NCBI GenBank assembly: GCA_910587785.1
Contig: CAJUOA010000002.1
Coordinates: forward strand, 20,163 to 84,162
Origin: an uncultured Oscillospiraceae bacterium
Lineage (GTDB): Bacteria; Bacillota; Clostridia; Oscillospirales; Oscillospiraceae
Length of the DNA: 64,000 bases
Direction: 5' to 3'
Shown here: positions 1-7,842 of the stretch, one piece after another
Layout of the letters: each line of letters opens with the position of its first letter
How positions within the stretch are numbered: the first letter of the stretch is position 1
Notes under the pieces: model-generated
The model's database searches: none
What the model saw: the letters and a program-made list of their open reading frames with translations, nothing else
What the model was told of the DNA's origin: nothing
Program-made: the position numbers and the translations under genes

Positions 1-162
1 CGGGGGCCGCAGCGCCGCCGCCGGCCATGAGCCGCTCGATCTCCTCCTGGCTGAGAGTGCCGCCTCCGCCTCCCGCCGCAGGCGCGGGTGCGGGGGCCGC
101 AGCGCCGCCGCCGGCCATGAGCCGCTCGATCTCCTCCTGGCTGAGGGTGCCGCCTCCGCCGC
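1..162. repeat. 90-bp tandem repeat inside fliY
   Basis: Bases 1-70 and 91-160 are identical except for one A/G difference at positions 56/146; the period is 90 bp (30 codons). Each unit encodes a Gly-rich spacer, the LSQEEIERLMA motif and an Ala-Pro stretch. More copies could exist left of the window edge. Confidence 0.9.
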
Positions 163-838
163 TCTCCGCCGCAGGGGCGGGGGCGGGGGCCGGAGCGGGC
201 GCCGGGGCAGGCGCCGCAGCGCTGCCGCCGTCCAGGCTGTCTATGTCCAGGCCGAAACCCTTGACCATCTCCTTGGCCAGGTCCACGGAGATAACGTTCA
301 TAAATTCGCTCTCCAGGATGCCCTCGATGTACAGCTTGAAGCTGACCACCACCACGGGCCCGACCTGCACGGGGAAGTGCTCCCGCCGGACCTTGTCCAG
401 GTCGTCCAGCTCGAAGGGCTCCGGGGTGGAGATGTTGACCATCATCCCCAGGAAATCGCTCATCGCGGTGGCCGCCGCGCCCATCATCTGGTTCATGACC
501 TCGCAGACGCAGCTGATACTGAGCTCGTCCAGCTGGAACTCCTCATCCGGCGTCTCCGAGCCCAGCAGGATATCCACGATCGCCTTCACGTCGCTGCGCT
601 TGAGCATCATGATGTTGCTGCCGTCCAGGCCGGTGACATACTTGATCTCCACGCCCACAGCGGGGTCGATATCGCCCAGAGCGAAGTCCTCTGCGTTGAC
701 CACCTGCACGGTGGGGGTGGTGATGTCCACACGGTGGTCCAGCATGTTGGAGACCGCCGTGGCGGAGGAGCCCAGGCTTATGTTCATGATCTCCCCAATG
801 GCGTCGACCACCATTGGGCTAAAAATATTTTCTCCCAT
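1..838 (-). CDS. fliY: Flagellar switch phosphatase FliY (C-terminus cut by window edge)
   Basis: Switch-complex protein of the CheC/FliY family, which dephosphorylates CheY-P at the flagellar motor of Gram-positive bacteria. The start is the ATG at 838, preceded by AAGGAG and only 14 bases after fliM. Two CheC-type active-site helices are visible: D12-E16-N19 and S109-E113-N116, each fitting [DS]xxxExxN, so both catalytic centres look intact. After residue ~215 comes an Ala-Pro/Gly-rich linker carrying two copies of LSQEEIERLMA (residues ~231-241 and ~261-271), very like the CheY-P-binding N-terminus of FliM. The C-terminal SpoA (FliN-like) domain expected in FliY must lie left of the window. 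In Bacillus FliY this docking motif sits at the N-terminus; here the protein starts directly with the CheC domain. Confidence 0.9.
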   Translation of the reverse strand, partial: MGENIFSPMVVDAIGEIMNISLGSSATAVSNMLDHRVDITTPTVQVVNAEDFALGDIDPAVGVEIKYVTGLDGSNIMMLKRSDVKAIVDILLGSETPDEEFQLDELSISCVCEVMNQMMGAAATAMSDFLGMMVNISTPEPFELDDLDKVRREHFPVQVGPVVVVSFKLYIEGILESEFMNVISVDLAKEMVKGFGLDIDSLDGGSAAAPAPAPAPAPAPAPAAESGGGGTLSQEEIERLMAGGGAAAPAPAPAAGGGGGTLSQEEIERLMAGGGAAAP

Positions 839-852
839 CAGGACTAGCTCCT

Positions 853-1839
853 TTAAGCCTTAATATATGTCTCGCCGATCTTCACGGCCTTCTGCTTGTT
901 GTGGACCCCCATGCGCCCATCGAACCAGCGCCGGCCGTCGATGTTGAGGAAGATGGGCGAATCCTTCGGCTGTTTGATGTCCACCACGTCGCCCACATTG
1001 AGGTGGTAGAGGTCGCTGAGCAGCAGCCGCGTCCGGGCCAGCTCCGCCACGATCTCCAGATCGCTCTCCCGCAGGGAGCCGAAGATCTCGTCGGACTTGT
1101 CCTCCCCGGTCACATGCCGGGCGGTGCTCTTGCCGATCTCGGCGAAGATGTTGGTCAGCATCACGCCGGGGAGCACCAGGCTCATCCGGCCGCTGCAGTT
1201 GGGGAACTTGATATCAAGGCCCACAAGGATCACCGTCTCGTCAAAGCCGATGAGCTGGACGAGGGTGGGGTTGACCTCGGTGCGCACGTACTCGAACTTG
1301 AGGCCGATATAGTTCTCCCAGCTGCCTCCCAGCAGCTCTATGAGGCTCCCTATGATGTCCTCGTACATATTCAGCTCCAGGTCCGTCATCTTGTAGTCCG
1401 TGGCCAGGTTGCTGTCCGGGGCCCCGTCGCCGCCCATCATGCGGTCCACCATGGTCAGGACGATCTCCGTGTCCAGGTGGACGAGTATGGGGGACTCCTC
1501 CTGGAGCTGCTCCTGGTCGATCTTGGCCAGAGCCAGCACGTCGCTCTCCGTCAGCGCGTTGGAAAACTCGTTGTAGCGCTGCTCCTCGATGGACTCCACC
1601 TCGATCTCGCAGGTGGTGTGGAGCAGGGCGTTGATCCGGGAGTTGATGACCCGGGCGTAGCCCTCGAAGATGCTGTTGAGCATCTTGATGCGCTCCTTGG
1701 TGAACTTCCGGGGGCTGTAGAAATCGTATTTTTTATACTTCTTTTCCGGCTCCAGGGCCGGTGCGTCCAGATCCATCTCCCCGCTGCGAGCCGCGTTGAG
1801 CAGGGCATCGATCTGACTTTGTGATAAGACTTCCGCCAT
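853..1839 (-). CDS. fliM: Flagellar motor switch protein FliM
   Basis: C-ring switch protein that binds CheY-P and contacts FliG and FliN/FliY. It has 328 residues, the usual length. The N-terminus LSQSQIDALLNAA (residues ~5-17) is the CheY-P-binding helix; the middle CheC-like domain follows (residues ~50-225, with MVDRMMGGDG at ~130-140); the C-terminal SpoA domain ends with the typical DVVDIKQPKDSPIFLNIDG region. It lies 42 bases after motB and 14 bases before fliY in the same minus-strand operon. In most Firmicutes fliL precedes fliM; there is no room for it here. Confidence 0.97.
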   Translation of the reverse strand: MAEVLSQSQIDALLNAARSGEMDLDAPALEPEKKYKKYDFYSPRKFTKERIKMLNSIFEGYARVINSRINALLHTTCEIEVESIEEQRYNEFSNALTESDVLALAKIDQEQLQEESPILVHLDTEIVLTMVDRMMGGDGAPDSNLATDYKMTDLELNMYEDIIGSLIELLGGSWENYIGLKFEYVRTEVNPTLVQLIGFDETVILVGLDIKFPNCSGRMSLVLPGVMLTNIFAEIGKSTARHVTGEDKSDEIFGSLRESDLEIVAELARTRLLLSDLYHLNVGDVVDIKQPKDSPIFLNIDGRRWFDGRMGVHNKQKAVKIGETYIKA

Positions 1840-1881
1840 ACTTTTCCCTCACTCTAGTGGATTCCGGCCATCGGGCACCGC

Positions 1882-2721
1882 CTAACGGCTGGGCGCGCCT
1901 TCGGCCGGGGTGGCCGGCTGCTCGCTTCCGGGCTGGGTCTGCTGGGTCTCTGTGTAGTAGCTTGCGATGCTGTCTCCGATCTGTTCCTCCACGTTCTTGC
2001 CGCTGATCATCATCTCCACCCGCCGGTTCTTGGCACGGCCCTCTGCGGTGTCGTTGGTGGCCACGGGCCGCCACTGACCGTAGCCCTCGCTGGTGAGGCG
2101 GGCGGGGTCCAGGAGCTCTCCATTGCTGTGCTCTTGGATGTAGATAAGCACCTCCGCCGCCCGCTGGGTGGACAGCGTCCGGTCGCCCCGGACGGTGTTG
2201 GCCTGGTCGGGCCGCGCCTGGGCGGTGTGGCCCATGATCTTGACCTCGTCCAGATAGGGCCCCGCCTCCTCCAGCGCGGGGATGATCTCATCCAGGGCCG
2301 CTTTGCCTTCGGGCCGCAGGACCGATTTGTCACCGTCAAAGAAAACGGCGTCCTGGAAGGAGATAAATATTCGTCCGTCCCCCGTGGTGGAGATGTTGAC
2401 AGAGTCCGACGAGTTGGCGAAGAGGGCCAGGAAATCGTAGAGCTCCTCCATCACCTGGTCGATCTCCTCCGGCAAGGTGGTGGGCATATCGTCGCCGCCC
2501 TGATCGCTGTCCTCGCCCGCAGGGCCCAGGGGCTGGTCGTCCACATTGACCAGGGCGTCCTTGTTGAAGCTCTGCACCAACAGAATCCACTTGTTCTGGT
2601 CAACGGTGGAGATGGAGTAGAGCAGGACGAAAAAGCACAGCAGGAGCGTCACCATGTCGCCGTAAGTATCCATCCAGTTGGCGCCGCCGCCTCCGCCGCT
2701 CTTCTTTTTAATGCTCGCCAC
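1882..2721 (-). CDS. motB: Flagellar stator protein MotB
   Basis: Stator subunit anchoring the MotA4-5B2 ion channel to peptidoglycan. The start codon is GTG at 2721 with GAGGTGACA upstream. Residues ~20-40 form the single transmembrane helix containing the ion-binding Asp22 (YGDMVTLLL). Residues ~130-260 are an OmpA/MotB peptidoglycan-binding domain, recognisable by DRTLSTQRAAEVL and NRRVEMMIS. The extreme C-terminus (PATPAEGAPSR) is a disordered tail. The gene is 33 bases downstream of motA, with which it must form the stator. Confidence 0.95.
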   Translation of the reverse strand: MASIKKKSGGGGGANWMDTYGDMVTLLLCFFVLLYSISTVDQNKWILLVQSFNKDALVNVDDQPLGPAGEDSDQGGDDMPTTLPEEIDQVMEELYDFLALFANSSDSVNISTTGDGRIFISFQDAVFFDGDKSVLRPEGKAALDEIIPALEEAGPYLDEVKIMGHTAQARPDQANTVRGDRTLSTQRAAEVLIYIQEHSNGELLDPARLTSEGYGQWRPVATNDTAEGRAKNRRVEMMISGKNVEEQIGDSIASYYTETQQTQPGSEQPATPAEGAPSR

Positions 2722-2754
2722 GGACTGTCACCTCATTTCTTTGACTGCACATCC

Positions 2755-3567
2755 TTACTTGCCTTTTCCGCCGCCGTCCTCGCCGCGCTTCTTGGATTCC
2801 ATGAAGGTCATGAGCTTTTCCCGCAGGAACTTGGGGTTGGCGCCGGCCTGGATGGACATGATGCCCTCGACGATGATGAGCTTGCAGAGGACCTCCTCCT
2901 CGTCCCGCTGGCGCAGCTGCTGGGCGATGGGGCCGAAGATCATGTGGGCCAGCACGCATCCGTACAGCGTGGTGATAAGCGCGGTACCCATAGCGCCGCC
3001 GATGTTGCCCGCGCCGCCGTCGTCCATGTTCATGCCCTTGAGCATGTTGATCAGGCCCACCAGGGTGCCCACCATGCCGAAGGCCGGGGCTACGGAGGAG
3101 CCCTTGTCGTACATCCCGGCCACGCCCTCGTGGCGGGCGGAGCCCTGCTCGATGTCGTTCATCATGATCTCTTTGACCTGGTCGGCGTCGTTATTGTCCA
3201 CGATGAGCATGATGCACTGCTTGAAGAAGGGGTCCTGCTGCTGGTTGCCCTGTTCCTCCAGGGCGAGAAGGCCGTTCTTACGGGCAATCTGAGCCAGCTC
3301 CACCAGCTGGTCGATGATGGCCCGGGGGTCGAAGCGCTTCGTATTCATGAGGATGCCGATGTGCTTGGGGATTGCGGTGACCTGGCTGACAGGGAAGCTG
3401 GCCAAAAGCACCATGACCGTACAGCCGATGACAATGAAGACACTGGCGCCGTCGCCGAAGTTTTTCAGCTGGCTGACTGTGAGGAAGCCGTCCTCGCCGC
3501 CCTGCATCATACCTACGACCATGACCAGGAAGGCTCCGATAACACCAATAATATAAGTAATATTCAT
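2755..3567 (-). CDS. motA: Flagellar stator protein MotA
   Basis: Proton/sodium-channel stator subunit with four predicted membrane helices (residues ~1-20, ~33-55, and a pair at ~150-205). The loop between them carries the FliG-contacting charged region, and the signature FGMVGTLVGLINML is present near residue 155. Length 270 residues fits the family. It is followed by motB and preceded by flbD, the standard clostridial flbD-motA-motB order. Whether the motor uses H+ or Na+ cannot be decided from sequence alone. Confidence 0.96.
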   Translation of the reverse strand: MNITYIIGVIGAFLVMVVGMMQGGEDGFLTVSQLKNFGDGASVFIVIGCTVMVLLASFPVSQVTAIPKHIGILMNTKRFDPRAIIDQLVELAQIARKNGLLALEEQGNQQQDPFFKQCIMLIVDNNDADQVKEIMMNDIEQGSARHEGVAGMYDKGSSVAPAFGMVGTLVGLINMLKGMNMDDGGAGNIGGAMGTALITTLYGCVLAHMIFGPIAQQLRQRDEEEVLCKLIIVEGIMSIQAGANPKFLREKLMTFMESKKRGEDGGGKGK

Positions 3568-3712
3568 AGAAAATACTCACACCCATTTTCTCCCCGCATG
3601 GGGGATCTTGTTGTCTAAACGGAAAGGCGCATTTGAAAAATGTCGAAGTGCGGCCCGGCCGCGCCGCCGGTTTCCCCCGGCCTCGGCACCCCTCAGACGC
3701 GCCTTGGCGCGC

Positions 3713-3934
3713 CTACACGCGGCGCTTATCCACCACAGTCACCTGCCGGTGGATGTCCTGCACCTTGGCGGTGTACTCGGCGATCTTCCCGATGATCTGC
3801 TCCGGCGTCTCCTTGACGATGTAGTAGTCACGGTTCATCATCACAACCTTGGACTCCGGGATCATCTCGATGCACTGGATCTGATTGTGGTTGACCAGGA
3901 ACTTCTCGTCGTTGCGTTTTGTCAGGACGATCAT
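3713..3934 (-). CDS. flbD: FlbD-family flagellar protein
   Basis: Small (73 aa) conserved protein of flagellar operons, starting MIVLTKRNDEKF and containing the family core FLVNHNQIQ and VVMMNRDYYIVKE. The ATG at 3934 is chosen because AAAGGAG lies eight bases upstream; an in-frame ATG at 3958 lacks a ribosome site. Its function is poorly defined; in Gram-positives it sits between flgE and motAB/fliL. A 145-bp gap without recognisable content separates it from motA. Confidence 0.9.
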   Translation of the reverse strand: MIVLTKRNDEKFLVNHNQIQCIEMIPESKVVMMNRDYYIVKETPEQIIGKIAEYTAKVQDIHRQVTVVDKRRV

Positions 3935-4028
3935 ACGCGTGCTCCTTTCTCCTTCCACCCCGGCTGCCGCAGGAGAAGCCCCCCGCAGCAGCCGGTCAGC
4001 TGGCTAAGCGTATGCTGGAAGAAACTGC

Positions 4029-5339
4029 TTATCCGCGCTTCATGTTCACCAGCTCCTCCAGCATGGAGTCGGTGACGGTGATGATGCGGGTGTTGGCCTG
4101 ATAGCCGCGCTGGGTAAGGATCATGTTGGAAAACTCGGTGGCAATGTCGGTGCTGGATGCCTCCAGGCCGCCGTTTTTGATGATAGCCGTGCCGCCTTTG
4201 CCGATGGCATCGTCGTTGGGCGGTGCGCCGTTGTTGGTTGTGTTATCCGGATCGTCAATGATTTTCTGGTTGTTGACGAACTTGCCCTCCAGGATACCGC
4301 CCAGGCCGTTGATAGTTATGTTGCCCGCGCCTTCTGCTGCCTTGTAGTAGTAGCCGTCCTCGTGGGTAACGCCGTCATTGGAGGCGCAGTTGGCGATAGC
4401 GATATAGCCCACCACCACGGTGTTGCCGTTGGCATCCGTGCCGTAGATGCCGCCCTGCTCGTTGATGTTCATGCCCGTGAGCTTGACACACTTATCTTCC
4501 TGATTGGGAATGGGGAACCCCGCATTCACATAGTTGAACGCCGCGTCATCTGCCAATCCGTTCACAGTTCCAATACCATTGGGAAGTTCCCCGTCGGTTC
4601 CTACCGTGATCTTCCCGTCCGCATCAGTCGTTATCTGATCAGCAACGGAGATATTGGGGCGCGCATTGAATGCCCCGCTTGCGCCGCCCAGCAGGTTATA
4701 TACCGGGTCGCCCGCCTGCCACTTGGTTGTCCCATCAGCATTCAAGCCGCCGTTCAAATTTGACGGCGCGGCGGCCGCCAGAGGCAGACGCAGAGGCACC
4801 AGCTGAGTGCTGATGGTATACTTCTCTCCAACGATTGGATTCTGGTCAATCTCTGTCTGTGTTGCATTGGGGTTATACTCTGGATTCACCACTGTAGCAA
4901 ATCCGAACACGCAGTTACCGCGGCGGTCGGTGATATACCCCTGGGGGTCCACCCAGAAGTCGCCCATGCGGCTGAGGGTGAACTTGCTGAAGTCCTCGGA
5001 CCCGTTGATCTGCATATCCTTATCGCCCATGACATAGAACCCCTCGCCCATGATCATGTTGTCCAGGCCGTAGCCGGTGGGGGAGTAGGTGCTGGGGTTC
5101 ATGTTCAGGTCGATGGAGCCCACGGAGCACCCGTAGCCGATCTGGGAGGGGTTGTTACCGCCGACGGTCAACGTGCCGTTGCTGCCGGCGCGGCTCATGG
5201 TGTAGATGGACTCCTGAAAGGTCATGCGCTGGGCCTTGTAGGAGTTGGTGTTGACGTTTGCGATGTTGTTGCCGATAACGTTGAGGCTGCTCATGTGGGT
5301 CTTCAGGCCGCCGATGGCGGCATACATTGCTCCAGTCAT
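4029..5339 (-). CDS. flgE: Flagellar hook protein FlgE
   Basis: Major subunit of the flagellar hook, exported by the flagellar type III apparatus. The N-terminal rod/hook motif (residues ~1-35, NVIGNNIANVNTNSYK) and C-terminal motif (FSNMILTQRGYQANTRIITVTDSMLEEL region, last ~45 residues) form the coiled-coil D0. The middle domain (residues ~140-370, about 4230-4920) is variable and has visibly lower GC than the flanks. The length of 436 aa is normal. The gene follows the TIGR02530-type gene after a 97-bp gap containing a hairpin. Confidence 0.93.
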   Translation of the reverse strand: MTGAMYAAIGGLKTHMSSLNVIGNNIANVNTNSYKAQRMTFQESIYTMSRAGSNGTLTVGGNNPSQIGYGCSVGSIDLNMNPSTYSPTGYGLDNMIMGEGFYVMGDKDMQINGSEDFSKFTLSRMGDFWVDPQGYITDRRGNCVFGFATVVNPEYNPNATQTEIDQNPIVGEKYTISTQLVPLRLPLAAAAPSNLNGGLNADGTTKWQAGDPVYNLLGGASGAFNARPNISVADQITTDADGKITVGTDGELPNGIGTVNGLADDAAFNYVNAGFPIPNQEDKCVKLTGMNINEQGGIYGTDANGNTVVVGYIAIANCASNDGVTHEDGYYYKAAEGAGNITINGLGGILEGKFVNNQKIIDDPDNTTNNGAPPNDDAIGKGGTAIIKNGGLEASSTDIATEFSNMILTQRGYQANTRIITVTDSMLEELVNMKRG

Positions 5340-5375
5340 ATGCGAAAGATCTCCTTTTCACGCGCGGGCGCCGCC

Positions 5376-5402
5376 GGTCCCCCGTCATTCGGGCGGGGGA
5401 CC
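5376..5402. other. Intra-operon hairpin before flgE
   Basis: A perfect 9-bp inverted repeat (GGTCCCCCG / CGGGGGACC, 9-base loop) lies between the TIGR02530-type gene and flgE. There is no U-tract on the minus strand, so it looks like an mRNA processing or stability hairpin rather than a terminator; this role is inference. Confidence 0.5.
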
Positions 5403-5436
5403 AGAGCCTCCTAAAAAGGTCCCGCTCTCTTCTATT

Positions 5437-5841
5437 TTACTTCAGAAGTACGGCGCCGTCAATATTTGTAAAGATATTCTCCTGCATTTCCTCCTGGGAC
5501 ATTGTGGTAATCACCCGCCCATGGGGAACGTTGATGATGAAAGCGCGGGTGGCGTCGAAGGCCAGGATATTGGTGGCCCCCTTGGCGCTGGCCCGCTCCA
5601 CGGAGCTGGCCAATTGTCCCATCAGGGTGGGTGTCACTTCAATCCCCCGCTCTTCAGCCCGCGTCCTGGCGTGCTTGGAGAAGGCAACGGAGAAGCTTTC
5701 CCGCTCCTGTGTGGACCGCTCCACCTCCCGCTTGAGCATGGCAGTAAACTGACCGGACGATTCCTTCCGTCCGACCGGCTGTACCCGCTCGATTTGTTCG
5801 AGCCCTCCGATGGGCTCGATCGGAGAGATTCGATCTGCCAT
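5437..5841 (-). CDS. Flagellar operon protein, TIGR02530 type
   Basis: Conserved 134-aa protein found between flgD and flgE in Firmicutes flagellar operons. Typical family features are visible: a variable Pro/Gln-rich N-terminus, SKHARTRAEERGIEVTP (residues ~58-74), the Asp-Ala-Thr-Arg-Ala-Phe-Ile-Ile core (~97-106), and a C-terminus ending NIFTNIDGAVLLK. The biochemical role is unknown; position suggests hook assembly. An ATG at 5841 is well placed 39 bases after the flgD stop. Confidence 0.85.
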   Translation of the reverse strand: MADRISPIEPIGGLEQIERVQPVGRKESSGQFTAMLKREVERSTQERESFSVAFSKHARTRAEERGIEVTPTLMGQLASSVERASAKGATNILAFDATRAFIINVPHGRVITTMSQEEMQENIFTNIDGAVLLK

Positions 5842-5880
5842 AATGATCTTCCTTTTCCCGGCACGCCGCTGGGCTCAGAT

Positions 5881-6588
5881 TCAGATCCCCCAGGTGCCGT
5901 TTACATTGTAGCTGGCGGCGTCCGTTCCGCCATTGTCCTCAGTACCGCTGTCCGGATTCTCGGGGTCCACAGGCTTATCAGGGTCCACAGGCTTATCAGG
6001 GTCCACAGGCTTATCAGGGTCCACCGGATTGTCTGGGTCTACTGGCTTATCAGGATCCTCAGGCTTCTCGGTCGGAGGCAGCTTGCCCACAGCCATGATG
6101 CTGCTGAGGAAATAGCTCTTTCCGTCGACGAAGATGACCTGCTGTCCATCATACGTGCCGGAAGCCTCCACGATGCCGTAGACCTCCTTGACATTGCCCT
6201 TCTCGTCGTAGACGCCCAGGGTGACTTCTTTGCCCACCAGAGAGGAGGCGTAGTTCATCACGTTGGCGAGGGTCATCTCCTCCACCTGCTGGCTCACCTC
6301 GGTCAGAGACTGCATCACCGTCATCTGGATGATCTGGTTCATCATGTCTTTGGTGTCCATGGAGCTGTCGATGCCCTGGTTTTGCATCTGGGTGACCATC
6401 AGCAGAAGCATATCCTCAAAGGTGAGGCTGCCGCTGGGGTCGCGTTTGCTGGTGACGTCCTTGCGGTCATTGCCGTTCAGGGAGTCGGTGCTGGTGGCCT
6501 CTTTTTTGCCAACCTTGTTCTGGTCGGCGTAGCGGTTGGTAATGTCAAAGGCGTAATTGCGCATGAAGTCGGTGTTTACTTCACTCAT
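5881..6588 (-). CDS. flgD: Flagellar hook capping protein FlgD
   Basis: Scaffold protein that caps the growing hook. Residues ~45-105 contain the FlgD N-terminal signature (FEDMLLLMVTQMQNQ, then SMDTKDMMNQIIQMTVMQSL). Residues ~112-165 form a short Tudor-like segment (SLVGKEVTLGVYDEKGNV). The remaining ~60 residues are unusual: about seven PDKPVD/PDNPVD hexapeptides followed by an acidic Gly/Thr tail. Such Pro-Asp repeats usually act as extended spacers in surface proteins and are not part of the FlgD core. It lies between fliK and the TIGR02530-type gene. Confidence 0.9.
   Translation of the reverse strand: MSEVNTDFMRNYAFDITNRYADQNKVGKKEATSTDSLNGNDRKDVTSKRDPSGSLTFEDMLLLMVTQMQNQGIDSSMDTKDMMNQIIQMTVMQSLTEVSQQVEEMTLANVMNYASSLVGKEVTLGVYDEKGNVKEVYGIVEASGTYDGQQVIFVDGKSYFLSSIMAVGKLPPTEKPEDPDKPVDPDNPVDPDKPVDPDKPVDPDKPVDPENPDSGTEDNGGTDAASYNVNGTWGI
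5945..6070. repeat. 18-bp tandem repeat in flgD 3' end
   Basis: Seven 18-bp units in tandem, encoding Pro-Asp-Lys-Pro-Val-Asp. The three units at 5963-6016 are identical, and outer units diverge by a few bases. The multiple-of-three unit means slippage would change tail length without breaking the frame. Confidence 0.92.
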
Positions 6589-6608
6589 CTGTGTCTCGCT
6601 CCTTTCGC

Positions 6609-7814
6609 TCAGATGGTCTCCAGGGAGACGAGTCCCAGCCGCAGCTTCTGAAGGAAGTCTCCGCTGGAATGCTCCTCCTCCTGCTGCTGCTGGTGCTGCT
6701 CCTCCCGGCGCTGCTGGTTGCCCCGTCCGTCGGGGTCGGCGTGCTGGAAAAGGTGCTGCTCCTGGGATTCTTGGCTGCGCTGGACCTCCACCTGCACGGT
6801 CTCCTGACTGTAGTTCTGGAGGGCGGCGTGCAGTCCGTCCAGATGCTGGCTCAGCAGTCCCGCCGCCTTGGTAGTGGCCGCATGGATGACAACCTCCAGC
6901 ATCCCCTCGACGCTCCGGGTCATCTCGATGGTGATCCTGCCCAGATTGGCCGGGCTCAGCTGGATCTCCACCCGCTCTGCGCCCGCCTGCACCGCCTCGC
7001 GGACGGTATCGGCCAGCTTCTCCTCCATATGGGGCTCCTGGGTGTCCACAGTCTTGTAGCTCTCACCCACCTTCATGGGTGCGGTGTCCACCTTCTGGAA
7101 CACGGGCTGGGCAATCTCGGCGGCGTCCTCCTGGGGTTTTTCAGCCTCCTCGGTCCCGGCCTCCCTCACCTCGACAGCCTCGGGCTTGACCTCCTTCACG
7201 GCTTCGGACTTCTCCGGCGCAGCCTCCACGCTCTCCGCCTTAGGGGCCTCTGCCACCGGCTGGGCCTTCTCCGTCTCCGGGAGCTCCTCCGTGGCGGCCT
7301 GGGTCTCCTGGGGTGCCTCCTGGACCGGGGCCTTCTCCTCCGCAACCTGGGTCACGGCCATCTTGATCTCCGGCACAGTCTCCTCAACAGCCGTCTCCAC
7401 AGCGGCACTCTCCTGGACCACGGTCTCCACCGGCGCGGCCGCAGCGGTGGTCTCCGCCTCCGACACGTCCACGATCTCCGGACGGAACAGGTCCATCACA
7501 CTGGCCATGGCGTTGGGGTCTCCGTGGAGCTCCTGGGCCTTCCCGGGCTCCTTCTCCGGCTTTCCCGCAGGCTTCTCCGCGGCATCGCCCTTGGTGTCCT
7601 GGACGGGCTCTTTCTGGTCCTGGCCGTCCTGGCTGCCGACGCTGGGGTTCTCCTTGTCGTTCACGGCGGTATCCTTGCCGGTCTGGTCCAGCATGTCCTG
7701 AAAGCTGTCGGTCTGATCCTTCTTGCTCCCGCTTCCGCCGGTCTTGGGTACGCCGCTCATATTGGCCGCCATCTGCTGCATTTGCCGGAGCATGTAGCTT
7801 TCTGCAACATTCAC
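6609..7814 (-). CDS. fliK: Flagellar hook-length control protein FliK
   Basis: Secreted molecular ruler that sets hook length and triggers the export-specificity switch. The N-terminal ~270 residues are low-complexity, rich in Glu, Ala, Pro and Val, as expected for the ruler part. The C-terminal Flg_hook domain (residues ~275-350) is clear from VEIQLSPANLGRITIEM and GLLSQHLDGLHAAL. The tail is Gln/Glu-rich. It precedes flgD by 20 bases and follows the unknown paralogue pair. Confidence 0.9.
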   Translation of the reverse strand: MNVAESYMLRQMQQMAANMSGVPKTGGSGSKKDQTDSFQDMLDQTGKDTAVNDKENPSVGSQDGQDQKEPVQDTKGDAAEKPAGKPEKEPGKAQELHGDPNAMASVMDLFRPEIVDVSEAETTAAAAPVETVVQESAAVETAVEETVPEIKMAVTQVAEEKAPVQEAPQETQAATEELPETEKAQPVAEAPKAESVEAAPEKSEAVKEVKPEAVEVREAGTEEAEKPQEDAAEIAQPVFQKVDTAPMKVGESYKTVDTQEPHMEEKLADTVREAVQAGAERVEIQLSPANLGRITIEMTRSVEGMLEVVIHAATTKAAGLLSQHLDGLHAALQNYSQETVQVEVQRSQESQEQHLFQHADPDGRGNQQRREEQHQQQQEEEHSSGDFLQKLRLGLVSLETI

Positions 7815-7842
7815 CTTGCTCTGTCACCTCCTTGCATAGTTG

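Noticed and set aside
2128..3618. Long plus-strand open frame opposite motB and motA
   Set aside because: Composition is His/Leu/Val/Asp-rich antisense of clearly recognised stator genes; no ribosome site or family. The same holds for long antisense frames over fliM, fliK, X1, flgK, murA, the ABC transporters and acsB.
5945..6070. CRISPR-like array
   Set aside because: Units are contiguous 18-bp coding repeats without spacers inside flgD.
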